Part shown: piece by piece, positions 1-12,179 of the stretch
Numbering within the stretch: the first letter of the stretch is position 1
How the letters are laid out: every line of letters starts with the position of its first letter
Assembly (NCBI RefSeq): GCF_000003815.2
Contig: NC_049987.1
Location: 17,649,959 to 17,713,958, forward strand
Origin: Branchiostoma floridae
Lineage: Eukaryota > Chordata > Leptocardii > Amphioxiformes > Branchiostomatidae
Length of the DNA stretch: 64,000 nucleotides
Direction of reading: 5' to 3'
Notes under the pieces: model-generated
What the model saw: only the letters and a program-made list of their open reading frames with translations
Told to the model about the DNA's origin: nothing
Databases searched by the model: none
Made by a program: the position numbers and the translations under genes

Positions 1-64
1 TACCAGGGCCCGGGTCTTTCCTAGAAGCATAACGTACATGTTATATGACATGGAATATTTTATT

Positions 65-235
65 TAATCTCCAAGCAGATCCTACGGTGTAATAAGATAG
101 TATTCAAAAAGCTGGCAGAGGAGTGAAGTCGGCCTTTGAGTGTACATGCGCTGTTTGACTCATTTTGGCCAGCTATATTCCTTGGCCAGCTTTGATACTA
201 CATCTTATGGCACCGTAGGGTCTGCTTGGAGATTA
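65..235. repeat. Hairpin MITE with 9-bp target duplication (Mutator-like)
   Basis: Terminal inverted repeats of about 50 bp start with TAATCTCCAAGCAGA and end with the reverse complement TCTGCTTGGAGATTA. The 9-mer TATTTTATT flanks both ends exactly (56-64 and 236-244). A 9-bp target duplication with long inverted repeats is typical of Mutator-like elements. No transposase is present, so the element is non-autonomous. Confidence 0.75.
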
Positions 236-244
236 TATTTTATT

Positions 245-1200
245 CACGAATGCGCGCTACGGTATGGCCACAGAATTGAAGTTAGGAAAATATTAATATA
301 TGACGAGAAACAATACGTTGCAAATCTTTCCATGGCCCTCCCAAAAAAATCGAAAGTTGCAGCTCGGAATATTTTTGTTTTGTTACATGCATTATTGCAT
401 GTAAGCAATCATTTTATATGCAATCTGAAACATCTACATTCAAAATTATATACTTTTTGTGTTCAGTTGTAAATTACAGTGTCCATGGCCCAACAATTTA
501 ACGTTACAAGAAAGAGCCTGGTAGCCCCAGAGACTCCTTTCCGTAAGTACGTTTTTCAGTGAGGACAGACGAGGCTAGGGAGCTATAATGCGACTGGATA
601 CAAGGCTAGAAAAAGAACTGGGTCGAATGTTTTGCCCTCTGGATATGGGTCCAGTAATTGGACTCCAAGTCATTCATGGGCCAAGGTTAAACTAAAAATA
701 GAAGGAATGATATATATTAGGGTTTATATTTATATAAACGAAAACGCAGTTATCTTCGCCGTATCATAGCTTTATTTGACTTATTTATCTTCTTTTTGCA
801 AACGTTCACTATCGCGAAAATGTCAATTTTATGTTTTTAGTACATGTTGCGACGTTATAAATTAGTGACACCATGAACTTTACGTTTGATGCAATTTTCT
901 CGATCGTATGAAATCATAATTGATTATACTTTATTTCTCATTCATTAAATGTTAACAGAACTCTTGTAGCGTTATCATGCGAAGTATTACAATTGTCATA
1001 TTTATCAGAATACTGGTGTATCTGCACTACGTGTGTACCGTATGTTTTGGGTGGCATGAAACATATTGCACTGATCCCTATGGGTCAATGATGCACTTCA
1101 TCATTCTTAATAGAGTGCAGGGTGAACTTTCCCTTAAAGGTCTTTCTTGTATATAGAGCGCAAAACGAACGCAGGCCAGCTATGTCAGTCAATGCATGTG
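245..1200. other. Intergenic, no gene recognised
   Basis: AT-rich sequence without a convincing coding region. A 110-residue open frame at 140-472 overlaps the hairpin MITE and has no recognisable motif. Bases 519-608 resemble the hairpin at 22548-22660 (shared AGCTATAAT and a CTGGAT block), so this is probably a degraded repeat copy. Confidence 0.5.
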
Positions 1201-1204
1201 CGCG

Positions 1205-1612
1205 AATCGTCTCTAAACTTTCCACTGTAAAAATAGTTGTATTGCGCAATACACGTTGTCGGCTGTGTGTAGTGCAGCAGTGTTTTGTCACGTTTTGTAT
1301 GATAAAACACAAAATTTTACTGTGCAAAAAAAAAATTCAAAAGTTCACACCGTAAACGCTAGTATTGAGTTTTGTGTAGATAAAATATGTAAAATAGTCT
1401 CGAAACTTCTACTGTCAACGCTTGAATTGCGTAACTTCACATTTTGTGTAAACAAAACTGTAAAATAGTACAAAATAACACTGAACATTCCACTAAAACA
1501 CTTGTATTGTGTAAAATACGTTGTATGTAAATGAAAAATGCAGTATGGTCAGAGAATTTCATAGTAAAATCGCTAGTATCGCGTAATTTTACGTTTTGTT
1601 TAAATGGTGACG
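1205..1612. repeat. Degenerate tandem repeat upstream of FoxO
   Basis: Five imperfect units share the order AAACTT-CACTGT, TAGTATTGCGTAA-like core, ACGTTTTGT, GTAAA. The core falls at about 1240, 1363, 1425, 1505 and 1577, so spacing is 60-80 bp except for the first interval of 123. The first core is the perfect 12-bp palindrome TATTGCGCAATA (1240-1251), which contains the C/EBP-type site ATTGCGCAAT. One unit carries the FOXO-type octamer GTAAACAA (1448-1455). Confidence 0.6.
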
Positions 1613-1984
1613 CGAACCACGTGTTTTACCCCTGCCCTCCGATCGCGGGAAACTGATCAGCGTGCTGACCAATCAGCGCGCGCCCTGCGGATATTTTAAT
1701 TACCCCTGACAACAATCTCCTACGTCATATTCCGCCTGGAAAGCTCGGAAATGTGAGGGGCTCGCAGTGTATGTGTGTGCTCCTTTCCACCGACGTATAT
1801 ATGTGTCTTAGAACCTCTTAAACTCCGCGATTCCTTCTTGTCACGGATCCTAAAGTCTCGAGGATCGTTTTGGAAGTGTTGGCGGTGAGTTGGGAGGTAT
1901 AGCGCCGGATGTGTGACGAGGATCAGTGCGGGTAAAAATCGTTTCGAGTTGTGCCGGGGTTGCAGTGTGCAGGGAGAGAGAAAA
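1613..1984 (+). promoter_or_regulatory. Probable FoxO promoter and 5' UTR
   Basis: This stretch is GC-richer than its surroundings and leads into the FoxO start codon. Visible sites are an E-box CACGTG (1618-1623), an E2F-like TCGCGGGAAA (1643-1652), a CCAAT box (1669-1673) and a CRE/ATF-like TACGTCA (1721-1727). No TATA box stands out, which fits a CpG-type promoter. The transcription start cannot be fixed from sequence alone. Confidence 0.5.
1909..1935 (+). promoter_or_regulatory. Short upstream ORF in the FoxO leader
   Basis: ATG TGT GAC GAG GAT CAG TGC GGG TAA encodes eight residues and ends 49 bases before the FoxO start codon, in a different frame. Position -3 is C, a weak start context, so leaky scanning is expected. 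It matters only if transcription starts upstream of 1909. Confidence 0.4.
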
Positions 1985-2452
1985 ATGGATATGGAGGACC
2001 CTCAGCTCGAGATCGACCCCGATTTTGAACCCCAGAGCAGGCCACGCTCGTGTACGTGGCCCCTCCCCCGACCGGAGGTTTGCACCAACGAAAGCAAGAC
2101 CGAAGGTAGCCCGGAAAATGAACAAACTACAACGGGAGAAGGAGGAGGAATCGAGCCCAAAACCGAAGCGGGCACGGTGCCAGGGCTCGCCGCCGAGCCG
2201 ACAGCTCCGGTTGCCGCGGCACCGACCACCGTAGACGCCACGAGTCTGCAAGCGGAGCTGCAGGCGCCACAGCCCAAGAAGAGCTCGCGACGGAACGCGT
2301 GGGGGAATTTGTCGTACGCAGACTTGATCACGAAGGCGATCCAGAGCTCGCCAGAAGGCCGGCTCACCCTCTCCCAGATCTACGACTGGATGGTGCGATG
2401 TGTTCCGTACTTCAGGGACAAGGGAGACTCCAACAGCTCTGCAGGATGGAAG
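1985..2452 (+). CDS. foxo: FoxO transcription factor, coding exon 1
   Basis: Encodes residues 1-156 of a forkhead class O factor, the nuclear effector of insulin/PI3K/Akt signalling. The N-terminus [16 protein letters not shown] followed by [13 protein letters not shown] is the conserved FoxO N-box; T24 lies in the first Akt/14-3-3 site, at the same number as in human FOXO1. The forkhead domain starts near residue 104 ([12 protein letters not shown]) and runs to SAGWK, followed by donor GTAAGA at 2453. This phase-0 split inside the forkhead domain is the characteristic FoxO intron position. The start at 1985 is chosen because it is the first in-frame ATG after a stop at 1886-1888, and it begins the conserved N-box; an in-frame GTG at 1913 is not needed. 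Reading on past 2452 gives an open frame to 2836, but that is intron. Confidence 0.97.
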
Positions 2453-5400
2453 GTAAGACTTTTGACATGTCCCCTTGTTGATTTTCTGCAGGACCCGAAC
2501 CCCGTACCCCTTGGTTCGATCCCGTGCGATCTCAACACTCCTTCCATGTGTCTTACACTGTGGCCTGAGTTCGGAATCTCACATATTGTTCCGATAGGGA
2601 CGCGCCAACCTTGTGATTTGCTCACCGCATGGGCCACAAGAAATTTGAGGAAGCCCCGAAGCCATCTTGAAAACCCCCTCCCCCTTCTAGCTCGATCTGC
2701 GTGCAGACCCGTAACCCCTGATTCGACAGAAAAAGAAAAAAAACGCCGCGTAGCGGCTCTAAAAATTCCAACACACGCAGAAAATCACATTTTGAAACTT
2801 CCTAAACCCCTTAAAACACTCTTCATTAACCCTTAGTTGTCAAATCTTACAAACCAACGCTTAAAAGCATTTCTTCCCGCAAAGGGTTAAAGTTTTGACC
2901 CCACAGGGAAGCAGATGGTAAACAAACAACTCAATACGGATGCAAAACATTTTACTGGCAACCACAAGGTAAAAGTTTCACCTAAGGGACTAGACTTTTT
3001 TTTTTCTTGCCGTGACTGGTACTGAAGGTTGACCCCTAAGAGTTTCTTCATGATTCATTTCCTGTAAAGTTCCAGGCACGCTTGTCAAGAATGTGGCGGT
3101 CACAAATAAACAGATGACCACTGGTCACTCACATGCGACTGACCACTACAGGACAGTATCCAACCCATCACTGAAAATGTCCCCTTTTGCAGCAAATAGT
3201 TTTGAAAAAAATGACAGAAATGTTACAAAGCAATCAGTTTCAAGTAGGTATATATATATATATATTCAACGTAATCTAATTTAGTACCGTCCATGCAAAC
3301 TTTGTCGCAATGTTTTGTGTCTGGCAACTTTCATTTTTGCAACAGAATGCACAACTATGACGTAGCAGTCTGGAAAGTTATTATTTTTCATAAAGCAAAT
3401 GATACTTCACATTTACATATTATGAAGATAATCGGTTAAAGATGTCTGTTTTCGTCTATGGTTGTAACTTGACTGTCAATGTTTATGGTAAGGTAGATTT
3501 CATAACACTACAGTGCAAATTAAGGCTCGCCCTATAATTAATGTGTTACCAACGAACCGTAGTTCCCCTTAAGAAATAGCCCATGTGTAATGTTTTGTCC
3601 TTAAATCATGTGAAGGCCACTCGCTGGCAGATTTGTTTTGGCTGATTTGAAGGAAATCGAGTTAGGACAACACAGCAGAGGGTTTTTCAGTGCCAGAATT
3701 ATGTAACTGGTGGCAGTAGGTATTGGTGTTGAATTAGTAAGTAGAATTTCCAGTAACAAGAGTCATAAGTACTGTGTTTTATTTCCAAACTTAACACTAG
3801 ACATGATGCATTGAAGTGTGTATCTTTGTTAGGAAACCTGATTTGATGATAAAAAGTTATGTAACCAAGTCATGTGATGAACGTAAATAGACGGAACCTC
3901 AGGTGAAATATAACACCTGCCCATTGTTGAGGTAAGGGGAAGTTGGTAAGATTTAAAACAGGAAGTTCAGTTCGGGTCGATTTTGATGTAAAAAAACCCG
4001 GATGTAAACAAACCCTTTTAGTTTTACTGTTATTGTAGAGAAGAAAGGGGATATGAAATATAACTACATATAGATCTATGTGGCTTAGGAAAAGAAGAGA
4101 CCAACTTTCATTTCTACAATCATCTAAAAATGGAATTTTTGATTTAATTATTTGGATGATATCCTTTGGGAACCATAAAAGTTATTAAAACTGATACGAG
4201 CATTTACAGAAAAAAGCTCCCCCCCACAAAAAAAGATGCCTTTGCTGTGTCCAAAAGATTATACGAATGATTAGATACGGAGTGTGGTACACTGAAAAAT
4301 AGATTTTTGATTTTTGTTTTCGAGTCTTCTTCCTTGACCTCAGAAGTTGCTTTAAAAGATATACTAGTCTTTTAGAATGTTTTAAATTCATTGTCTTATG
4401 TCCAAGAAATTTGATTGGGACATCTTCCTCACCAAACGCACTTGCCCATGACAGTGAAAAAGGTCGTTTTCGCTCCGTACGCTTCCGGAATACGCAATGG
4501 CTCATTTTAGTCGATGTCGGTATTCAGAGCCAGTCGCCGATTTTGAAAGTCTTCAGCGCGAGTGAAACGTACGCGAGTTGGCCGAGGCCGAGGCAAGAAA
4601 TTACGATCCTTAAAAGCATCAGCCCATTTCTGTTGCTTCTTGTGGTGTTGTCCTTGACATGGAGACCTCAAGACATCGCAAAGATTTTGCATATAAAAAG
4701 GAGGGAAGAGTTAGGGGTTGCATGATGATAGCCAGTGGTAGACTCGGATTTTACAGATTTGGCTACTCTAGTCTATGTTTATCCTCTTCCCATTAACCTA
4801 GAAACAACGGAAAAATAAGTTTATGGCGACTCGATTTGTGGAGTCATTTAATGAGGGAAAAAGTCTAGACACTATTGTTCAGTAAATGTATGTGAAGGTA
4901 TTTTCCTGAGAGAGAAAATGATGGTCCTTAAGTTATAGGGACAAGCAGGGGTTCCGTTGTAAAACTCCTTTTTACAAGAAGTTAACAATGAAGCCGGACA
5001 CCGAACCCCCGTCTCGTGATGTAGAAAACAGACTATTTTGACCTTCTATCGTGCCACGATCGCATTTCGGCGGACCGCTAGGGAAGAAATAAACGTGCTT
5101 TCCATATATTGCAGGGTCTGGGCCATTTTCTTGGAAAAATGCCCATATTTGGTTTGTTCTCGTCGGCAGGGAAGGGTCTCGCGAAATCTTGCGAGATGTG
5201 ACAAAAACCAGGCTTCCGTCCTGGAATATTCTAGAGCAGAGGCCTAGGCGAGATATCGAGGGGATTTTCATTTCAGTTGACGCGGCTTGAAATTCGTTTC
5301 TGGGAATAAATGCGGTGGTGCAAGTAACCTAAGAAAAAAGATGCTCAGAAAAGAATTATGGTTGCACAATAGAATTATGTATAATATTAGTATAGAGCAA

Positions 5401-7058
5401 AATGTCAGCAAAAGCTTATTATAAAGCTTACTACCACACTTTTAAGACTGAAGTTTTAAGTTTAACGAGTATCAAGTAACTGAACTTTTTTAAAGAATAT
5501 GTTGTGTCCAATGTCTACAATAGTACCTACACAAATACCTAGGTGAATCCATTGTCTAAATTAGGTGCAACGTCAAATTTGGGGTGCATATGCTCCCAGT
5601 ATGTTGATACCTATGTTTCTATATCAATGACATATCTGATAAAACTTTTTCACTGTTGTGTTATGAATTATTGGTGGGAAATTTTCCCTCTCAATTTTGC
5701 ATACCAACTTTTATCTGTTGGATTAAAGCTCCTGAAACATTATATTCTGTTTTTATAGACGTAAATTCTATACTGGTTACTTTTCAGCCCCAAGTTATAT
5801 TTATTATGAATTTGAAAAGTTATACAGTATCATTATGTCTATGATAACTGGCACGATACCAAAAATGTTTAAGGTTTCATTTCCAGCTATGTACCTGATT
5901 CAAGATCGTTCCAAAAAGGTTTTTTTTAGCAAAGACTGACAAGCATGATACTGAAAAATTCTTCACATATGCACAAAACATTAGTAAGAAGAAGAAAAAA
6001 AGTTGTTGGCTGAAAAACCATAACAATAAAATAAATGTGGTTTAATTACTTTAAAGACTAGAAGTAGATATCACACTACAGTGTTATACAGTACTACAAA
6101 TTGCATTAACATTTGTTTTAACATAAAGCTCACTTTGTTCATAATCTACTGATTGACATTGGTAAATTTAGCGGAATTTATGCTCTCAGTCATGTGGAAA
6201 ACCACAAGCTCGCAAAACGGCATGCTCGGATTAACCTATTCCCTACTAAGTGCCACTTATCTCACCACAGGCATGCTGGTTATGGGTCAAACCAGCAAGA
6301 CAAGGGTTAAATTTTAACCAGCTAGTTCTGAACTTCAGTTTGTTGTAGTTACCATATTTTCTCGGTTAAAGTACACACTGGAATCAAAATCCGCATCCCA
6401 CGATTTTATCTACAAATTTATGAAACGCCTACGACAAATTACAAAATCATTCACAATAGAAGAAATTTTGTTCACAAAAACAACACATCAAGTTGTGCAC
6501 TCTTCATAAAACTGTCAATTTCACCAAAACCACATTGTCTATTTCAAGTTCAATACGTAACTCTACGTCCTTTTCAGATTTATCCATGCAATAACCTCAA
6601 AGAAAGTATAAAACTTTGGCTTTAACTTGTGCACCTTTTGAATTTTGAAAAGTTTAAAAAGCGTATTTTGATCAAATATGTATATGGTAATTGTATGTAT
6701 ACTGCATATTAATGAACTTTGGACTTTAAAATGTTGCATTCAATACATTGTTAGTATTGGCCTATTGAAGTTGGGAAATAGCTCTTCCAGGGCAAGGCAT
6801 ACCAAGAATACACAATGTACATTGACATTTATGTTGTTGAATTTCGACATGTCAAAAATATCTTGTTTTTTTTTACTTTTTGAAACGTTAAAGACAATCA
6901 GCGTACGCAGTACTACGCACATTTCAGTTGTATGTCAAAGGTGAAAGTCCGGAAGAACAGTTCAGGCCATTTGATTTTCTCACACCAGACTTTGGACTCT
7001 GTTGTTGCTGTTATTTTTTTGCAGTATTGATCGACTGCATTGTTATGTTAAAAAAATG

Positions 7059-7252
7059 TACATACATTTAGGTTTGCGGGGATTTAATTTTGCGGTAGCG
7101 GGAAAAGGGACTTTTTGCGGTGGTTTTAAGTTTGCCGTATCCCCATGTACCCGTCTCCTATTGCTATGGAAAAATGTTCGCGGTGGTTTAAGTAGAACCG
7201 TTCACCGCAAAACCGCAAACATTTAACCGCGAAAGTTTCTGCATTTACAGTA
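7059..7252. repeat. Palindromic MITE, GCGGT/TACTGTAAATGC family
   Basis: Self-complementary element in which GGATTTAATTTTGCGGTAG and related blocks reappear inverted as ACCGCAAAC and CCGCGAAA, ending GCATTTACAGTA. It matches copies at 9178-9366 and 13291-13477. No coding capacity. Confidence 0.65.
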
Positions 7253-7642
7253 CATTGTGTATTGTTATTATTATTAGACACTGTACGCCAAAATTGCTTG
7301 CCTGTCATAAATTGCCTCTTACAACCGTTTGCCATTTAATTCAGAATTTTTCCTTTATAGATTCTAGAGCACTTAAAACAGCAACGTTTGATTTTGATTT
7401 AATTGAATGATAATGTATGGAAAAACATAACAAAACTCTGGACATAAATACTGGAAGTTTTTTCTACTCTTCACTGAAGTTCACATATTAAGAAGATACG
7501 AATAGAAGCTAAGAAAAAAACCTTTTGGAATTCTCAAACTTTGAATTCAAATGCTAAGACAGTCATCCCTCGATAACATGTGCCGTTACAAACAAACAAA
7601 CAAATAAACAAAATCTCTACCTTGTACTCCCCCCTCCCCATG

Positions 7643-7900
7643 AACAATCAATCAATCAATCAATCTTTATTGCGCAACAATTGTACTGGTACAATGTATG
7701 GCAAGTTCGGGTGTAATACATGTACAGAACATCAAAACTAATATCTACGTGGTCGCTTATACATAACAATGGTAAGAGGGTTCTATGTAACAAATGACTA
7801 GTCGCTATGCTATCTTTAGCTGAGCGGATTAATTCATGGGAAACAGGTATTACTAGAACATAGTGGTACACGATACAGAGTTAACATCAAGTGTTTGTGT
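7643..7900 (-). mobile_element. LINE 3' end, CR1-like, truncated
   Basis: Read on the minus strand, the segment ends with GCAATAAAGATTGATTG followed by a short GATT tandem tail. This parallels the 3' end of the LINE at 15130-15620 (GCAATAAAGATTATCAG tail). No reverse-transcriptase frame survives. Confidence 0.5.
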
Positions 7901-8529
7901 CACCTCCAAGAGGATGAACTGAACTGAACTGAACTGTTTGTGTCAGTACGATTCCTTTTTTGAAAAGCAGTAGAGATGTATTGGCCTATGTACAAGGAAA
8001 TTGCATCAGGACATGACATAAGTAAATTGAAAGTTTCTGAACTTGTCTTAGGTAATGTTATGTTTGTAGTCTACATGCATTTTGTTTTAACCTATAGCCC
8101 CTAGAGGGATAAAGCAATTACCAATACCCAATACCCTGACAGGTGAGAACTTAGCGCTATTTTTGGCAATAATTGAATTACGACTCTGCACGTAGTCCAG
8201 TCACGTCTTCACCTGCTAAGGATCTTCCCGCGCTCACGTGCTCGGTAGGGTGTCACGCCAGGCGATAGTAATTAGTGTTGCTCAGTAGGTCACGTAACTC
8301 ACGTAGGATTACAACATAAGGAACCATTTAGTAGGAAGTTAGTACATGCTGCACATATGATTGTTATTTTTTGTGATTAGATGAAATTCAATTTCATTTT
8401 GTGGAAGTTTAAGATGAAAACAAAGGTTCATATGAAGGTCTATACTTTGATGTATTTTGATTCATTTTTTATTGTTTACTATACCAATTCATGGCTGCAT
8501 ATGCAGACGTATCAAATTGATCCACTCAC

Positions 8530-8745
8530 ACCCGGAAGGGCCTCTACTCGTTTTGATAAGAGTGGTGGGTTCTTAAACGTGCTCAAGGTATGGCTCTTCT
8601 CAAATTCGAGACCTCCCTTTAACAAGGGACGTCCCTAGCTGATCATTACCATCATCGAAGCATATCAGGGGACTCAAACCCAGGACCTCTGGGCTTTGAG
8701 CCAAATAATTGCTGTTACTCTACTCCACAAAGTTTCACTTTCAGG
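8530..8745 (-). mobile_element. tRNA-derived SINE-like fragment
   Basis: On the minus strand the segment contains TGGCTCAAAGCCC and then GGTCCTGGGTTTGAGTCCCC, resembling an anticodon-arm remnant followed by a T-arm/B box. There is no intact cloverleaf, so it is read as a SINE head rather than a tRNA gene. A related minus-strand segment lies at 30795-30930. Confidence 0.45.
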
Positions 8746-9177
8746 AAGTAAATATGCGCTGAATTTGCAGGAGGAAGTGAATATACACAGAATATATGTA
8801 CACTGAAGATGCACTAAGTATCAAGAAGTTCTTTTACTATGCAAGTTTTCCTTCCAGTAGTGTGTTTTCACCTTTTGCCTAATTGCTGAAATTTGACTTG
8901 AATATGTCTAAGAGCCCTCCCAAAAATTAATCTGTGTCTCGTTATAGTCTAGTAGTTCAAAAGAATGGGGATATATTGGGAACAAAGATTGGATGATGAT
9001 TAAAAATGTTTCACACAAAAGCCTGACTTGTAGATGACTTGACAATGACAATAGGTTGTCAATCAGTGTTAGTGGTGTGACGTAGTACGAGATTGTCTGC
9101 ACGTCATTCAAATCTTGAGCAGTGTAGTTTTGTTTCGCGTCTCGATGTTTTGGGTAGTGGTTGGCAGATTGGTCTAT

Positions 9178-9366
9178 GGTAAATACAGAAAATTTCACGG
9201 TGGTTTTATGTTTGAGGTTTTAGCGTTGCAAATTTACCGCAAACTCTACCACGGCGAACATTTTTCCATGGCAGTAGGAGACTACAGTGCATGGTGCTAC
9301 CGCAAACTTAAAACCACTGCGAACAGTCCTTTTTCCTGCTACCGCGAAATTAAATGCATTTACAGT
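9178..9366. repeat. Palindromic MITE, GCGGT/TACTGTAAATGC family
   Basis: Inverted arms ACGGTGGTTTTATGTTTG and CAAACTTAAAACCACTGCG, ending TGCATTTACAGTA. Same family as 7059-7252 and 13291-13477. Confidence 0.65.
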
Positions 9367-11110
9367 ATTGTGTATTGCATATGTCTACATCATACCTAAT
9401 ATGGTATTAAGATAGAAATCTAGCAAGGGAGTTGATTTGCATACTGTCTCCCAAAAAATTTACATTAAGAGAGCATCATTTTGAAAGAAGTTTTTCAACC
9501 GTTTAGCATGAACCGGATATTTGGAACTTTTTATGAGCAACATTTGTTTTGTAAACAGACTGGACAATGTGTTGTTTTAGTTTGGGTCCGATAGAAAGCA
9601 AATTGCTGTGTGTTGCCAACATATGGAGATAATTATTATAGCAAATTAGCAGAACAAAGGTTTTGACAGGAATTCGCAGAATATTTTAGATAATTTCAGC
9701 TCTATAATTTTGTACGGTAGCCTTAGACACACTAAAACCGGTGTCACCAAGGCCTAAGAGTAAGAATGTCTTGAACACCTGGATATCCAAAGTGTGCTTT
9801 AATAATTTAATGGTAGATCTTTTCAAAGTTCAAAAATTGTGGCAGTCTTTAATGCAATTTTGCTGACTATATCTCATGTATGATATCATGACTTACATTT
9901 TGATATCATGACTTACATGTAGATCAACAATAATGTCTTTTTGCAAAAATTTACTCCAAATTACAGTTTAAAATTCATGGCCACTTGCAAAATAGAACTA
10001 CAAAATTCAACCAGAAAAAGTAAAACAAGAAAGAGTTTTAACCCTGCAAGTACTTAACTGTTACTAGTAGATTTTACATGTTCAAAACTGGTCGACATTG
10101 TTACACCTTTGTAACATGTAACAAGTGTCAAATCAAGGTAGCTACTGTGAAATATACTACATTATACACACGAATGCAATTTTGTGGTTTGTGAGTACAT
10201 TTGTAAGCATGCAACAATGATCCTTGGACTATAAGTATAATAGGACTTAATCCAAGTTAATCTTTGGCTAATTAACGTCTATAACTTATTTGAATACAAA
10301 TGTTTTATAAACAGTTCTTGGATTAGGATTAGGTAAGAATGCACTGGTAAGCTTGGTTGGATTAAAAACTTTGGATCGTTAGAATTACTATGTTGCCTTG
10401 AAAAATTTGAATACTACCTAGTCAAACAGTAAAAGCTGAATTATGACTGCTTGTAAAATTTGAAATACGACTTGTCTGGCCATGCTGATATGATTAGAAA
10501 TAGTGCTGTTGGGAAGTATATGATTTATGTTTGGCATAGACATTTTTTTATCTTGTCTCATTGTCTCATCAAGTTCAGACGTTATGTCATACTTTACGGT
10601 CTGCGTCTGTATAATAATATATCACTTCTCGTATTTTGAAAATACAGGACTTGTTGCAGAAACTCTGTTCACGGTGTCTTGGTGATTTAAAAGGAGGTTC
10701 AAGCCAAATTAGATTTTCGCGTTTATTTGCATGTTAATGAGAGAGCAATTTTTAAAACCTTAATATCTAGATGCTGAATTTGTCTCGATGTTCTAATGAT
10801 GATTTATATATTTTGTAAATGGCCTGAAATTCTTTTTTGGGAATACCATCATTAGCTGTACAGGACAAATTTGAGCTCTGGACACAAAGTAACATGAATT
10901 ATCAGCAGAATCTAAGAAAAGTTTTGAGCTTTTAAAAATTGCAGTGAACCCAACTTAATTAAGTTAACTTGAAGATTAAAGGAAGTAATACAGACTTTCG
11001 TTTTTTCTGACACCAGTAACCGATGCCGACAAGAAACAGCACACGATAAACCAGGTAGGGAGTGAGAGTGACTCGAAGTCGAATGTCAAGAATATGGTAT
11101 ATGGTACTTA

Positions 11111-11470
11111 GGCCACACCGATTTAATTTCTTGGTTCACGGATTCGCTCGCTCCTATTTTTTGGAAAAAAAAATAAAAATAAAAATTACCATTCAGCAAA
11201 TTTTCACCATTAATGAAACCATTCACCAACTTTCTGGTGTAGCAAATTGGCCTTTATATTATAAGCTCCTTAAAGTGTGGGCACAGGTGCTGTTACTGTA
11301 CAAAAATAATGTTTTTGTACTTTTTTCAAGCTGAAAACTTTTTTCTTTATGTTTTGGATTAGCCATTACCTTTACCCCAACCATGTTACAATTTTTATTT
11401 TTATTTCGCCCTCTCGCTCCATATTTTTTATGAAAAAATCCGTGAACCAAGAAATTAAATAGGTGTGGCC
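11111..11470. repeat. PIF/Harbinger-like MITE, copy A
   Basis: Terminal inverted repeats of about 40 bp begin GGCCACACCGATTTAATTTC and end with the complementary GGTGTGGCC. TTA lies directly on both sides (11108-11110 and 11471-11473). A TTA target with GGCC ends is typical of PIF/Harbinger. A second copy in opposite orientation is at 26571-26940. Non-autonomous. Confidence 0.75.
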
Positions 11471-12179
11471 TTAGTATGTGCAATACATACATATATAGCT
11501 TCCCCCACTGTCAAAAAAGTACATAGCTCCAATTTTGAATGCACAAAATTTGTGTTACATTTTACTCTTTTAAACCCTGGTAGAGATTTTATAGATCTAA
11601 CGTCTTTAGAAAGCCAGGTATATGTACACTCAAACCTTTTGATATTTCAGACAACCATCCTTGATTTTATTGGAAAAAAGAAAACATTTTACGTTAGCCT
11701 TATTACACATGTATCTAGTTCAACTTTTCTCTGAAGGATATTGATATGACCGCATAACTAGTTCAGTGCTTACCTTAGTACTAAAAATAGCATACTCGAT
11801 TGAAGGATATCCAATAAGGTACAAGATGAAAGATGTGATATGACCTTGTCTGTGGTTGACAATGAGTGTCCTTGGGGATGCTATCTCAGTGTCTTTTAGT
11901 GGTATTCCCTCCATTCATGCATACACAAAGGCCAGGAAAAGCATTAGAATGGCTAGGCTTATCTAAAGGGACTTGAGCGATATCGTATGTAGCCAAAATT
12001 GCAAATTTGCATCTTCAAGGTTACTGTAAGACCCCTTTCACACTCTCTGCAGGAGAGAGGAAACACAGAGCTTAAAGAAATTCACAAAAAACAAGGACAT
12101 CTTTGAGCAGATCTCCCTCTGGATGATACTTTAAGAGTGGGTTTGAGAAAATCTACGAACAGTGTTGTACGAAAGTAAA

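Noticed and set aside
140..472. 110-residue open frame
   Set aside because: It begins inside a hairpin MITE, has no recognisable motif and lies in AT-rich sequence.
1913..1984. GTG-initiated N-terminal extension of FoxO
   Set aside because: The conserved FoxO N-terminus starts at the ATG at 1985; the extension has no conserved content and would need a non-ATG start.
1910..2367. Antisense frames over FoxO exon 1
   Set aside because: They are shadows of the conserved coding exon on the opposite strand.
2512..2524. GGTTCGATCCC, a tRNA T-loop-like sequence just after FoxO exon 1
   Set aside because: No matching A box, acceptor stem or cloverleaf can be built around it.
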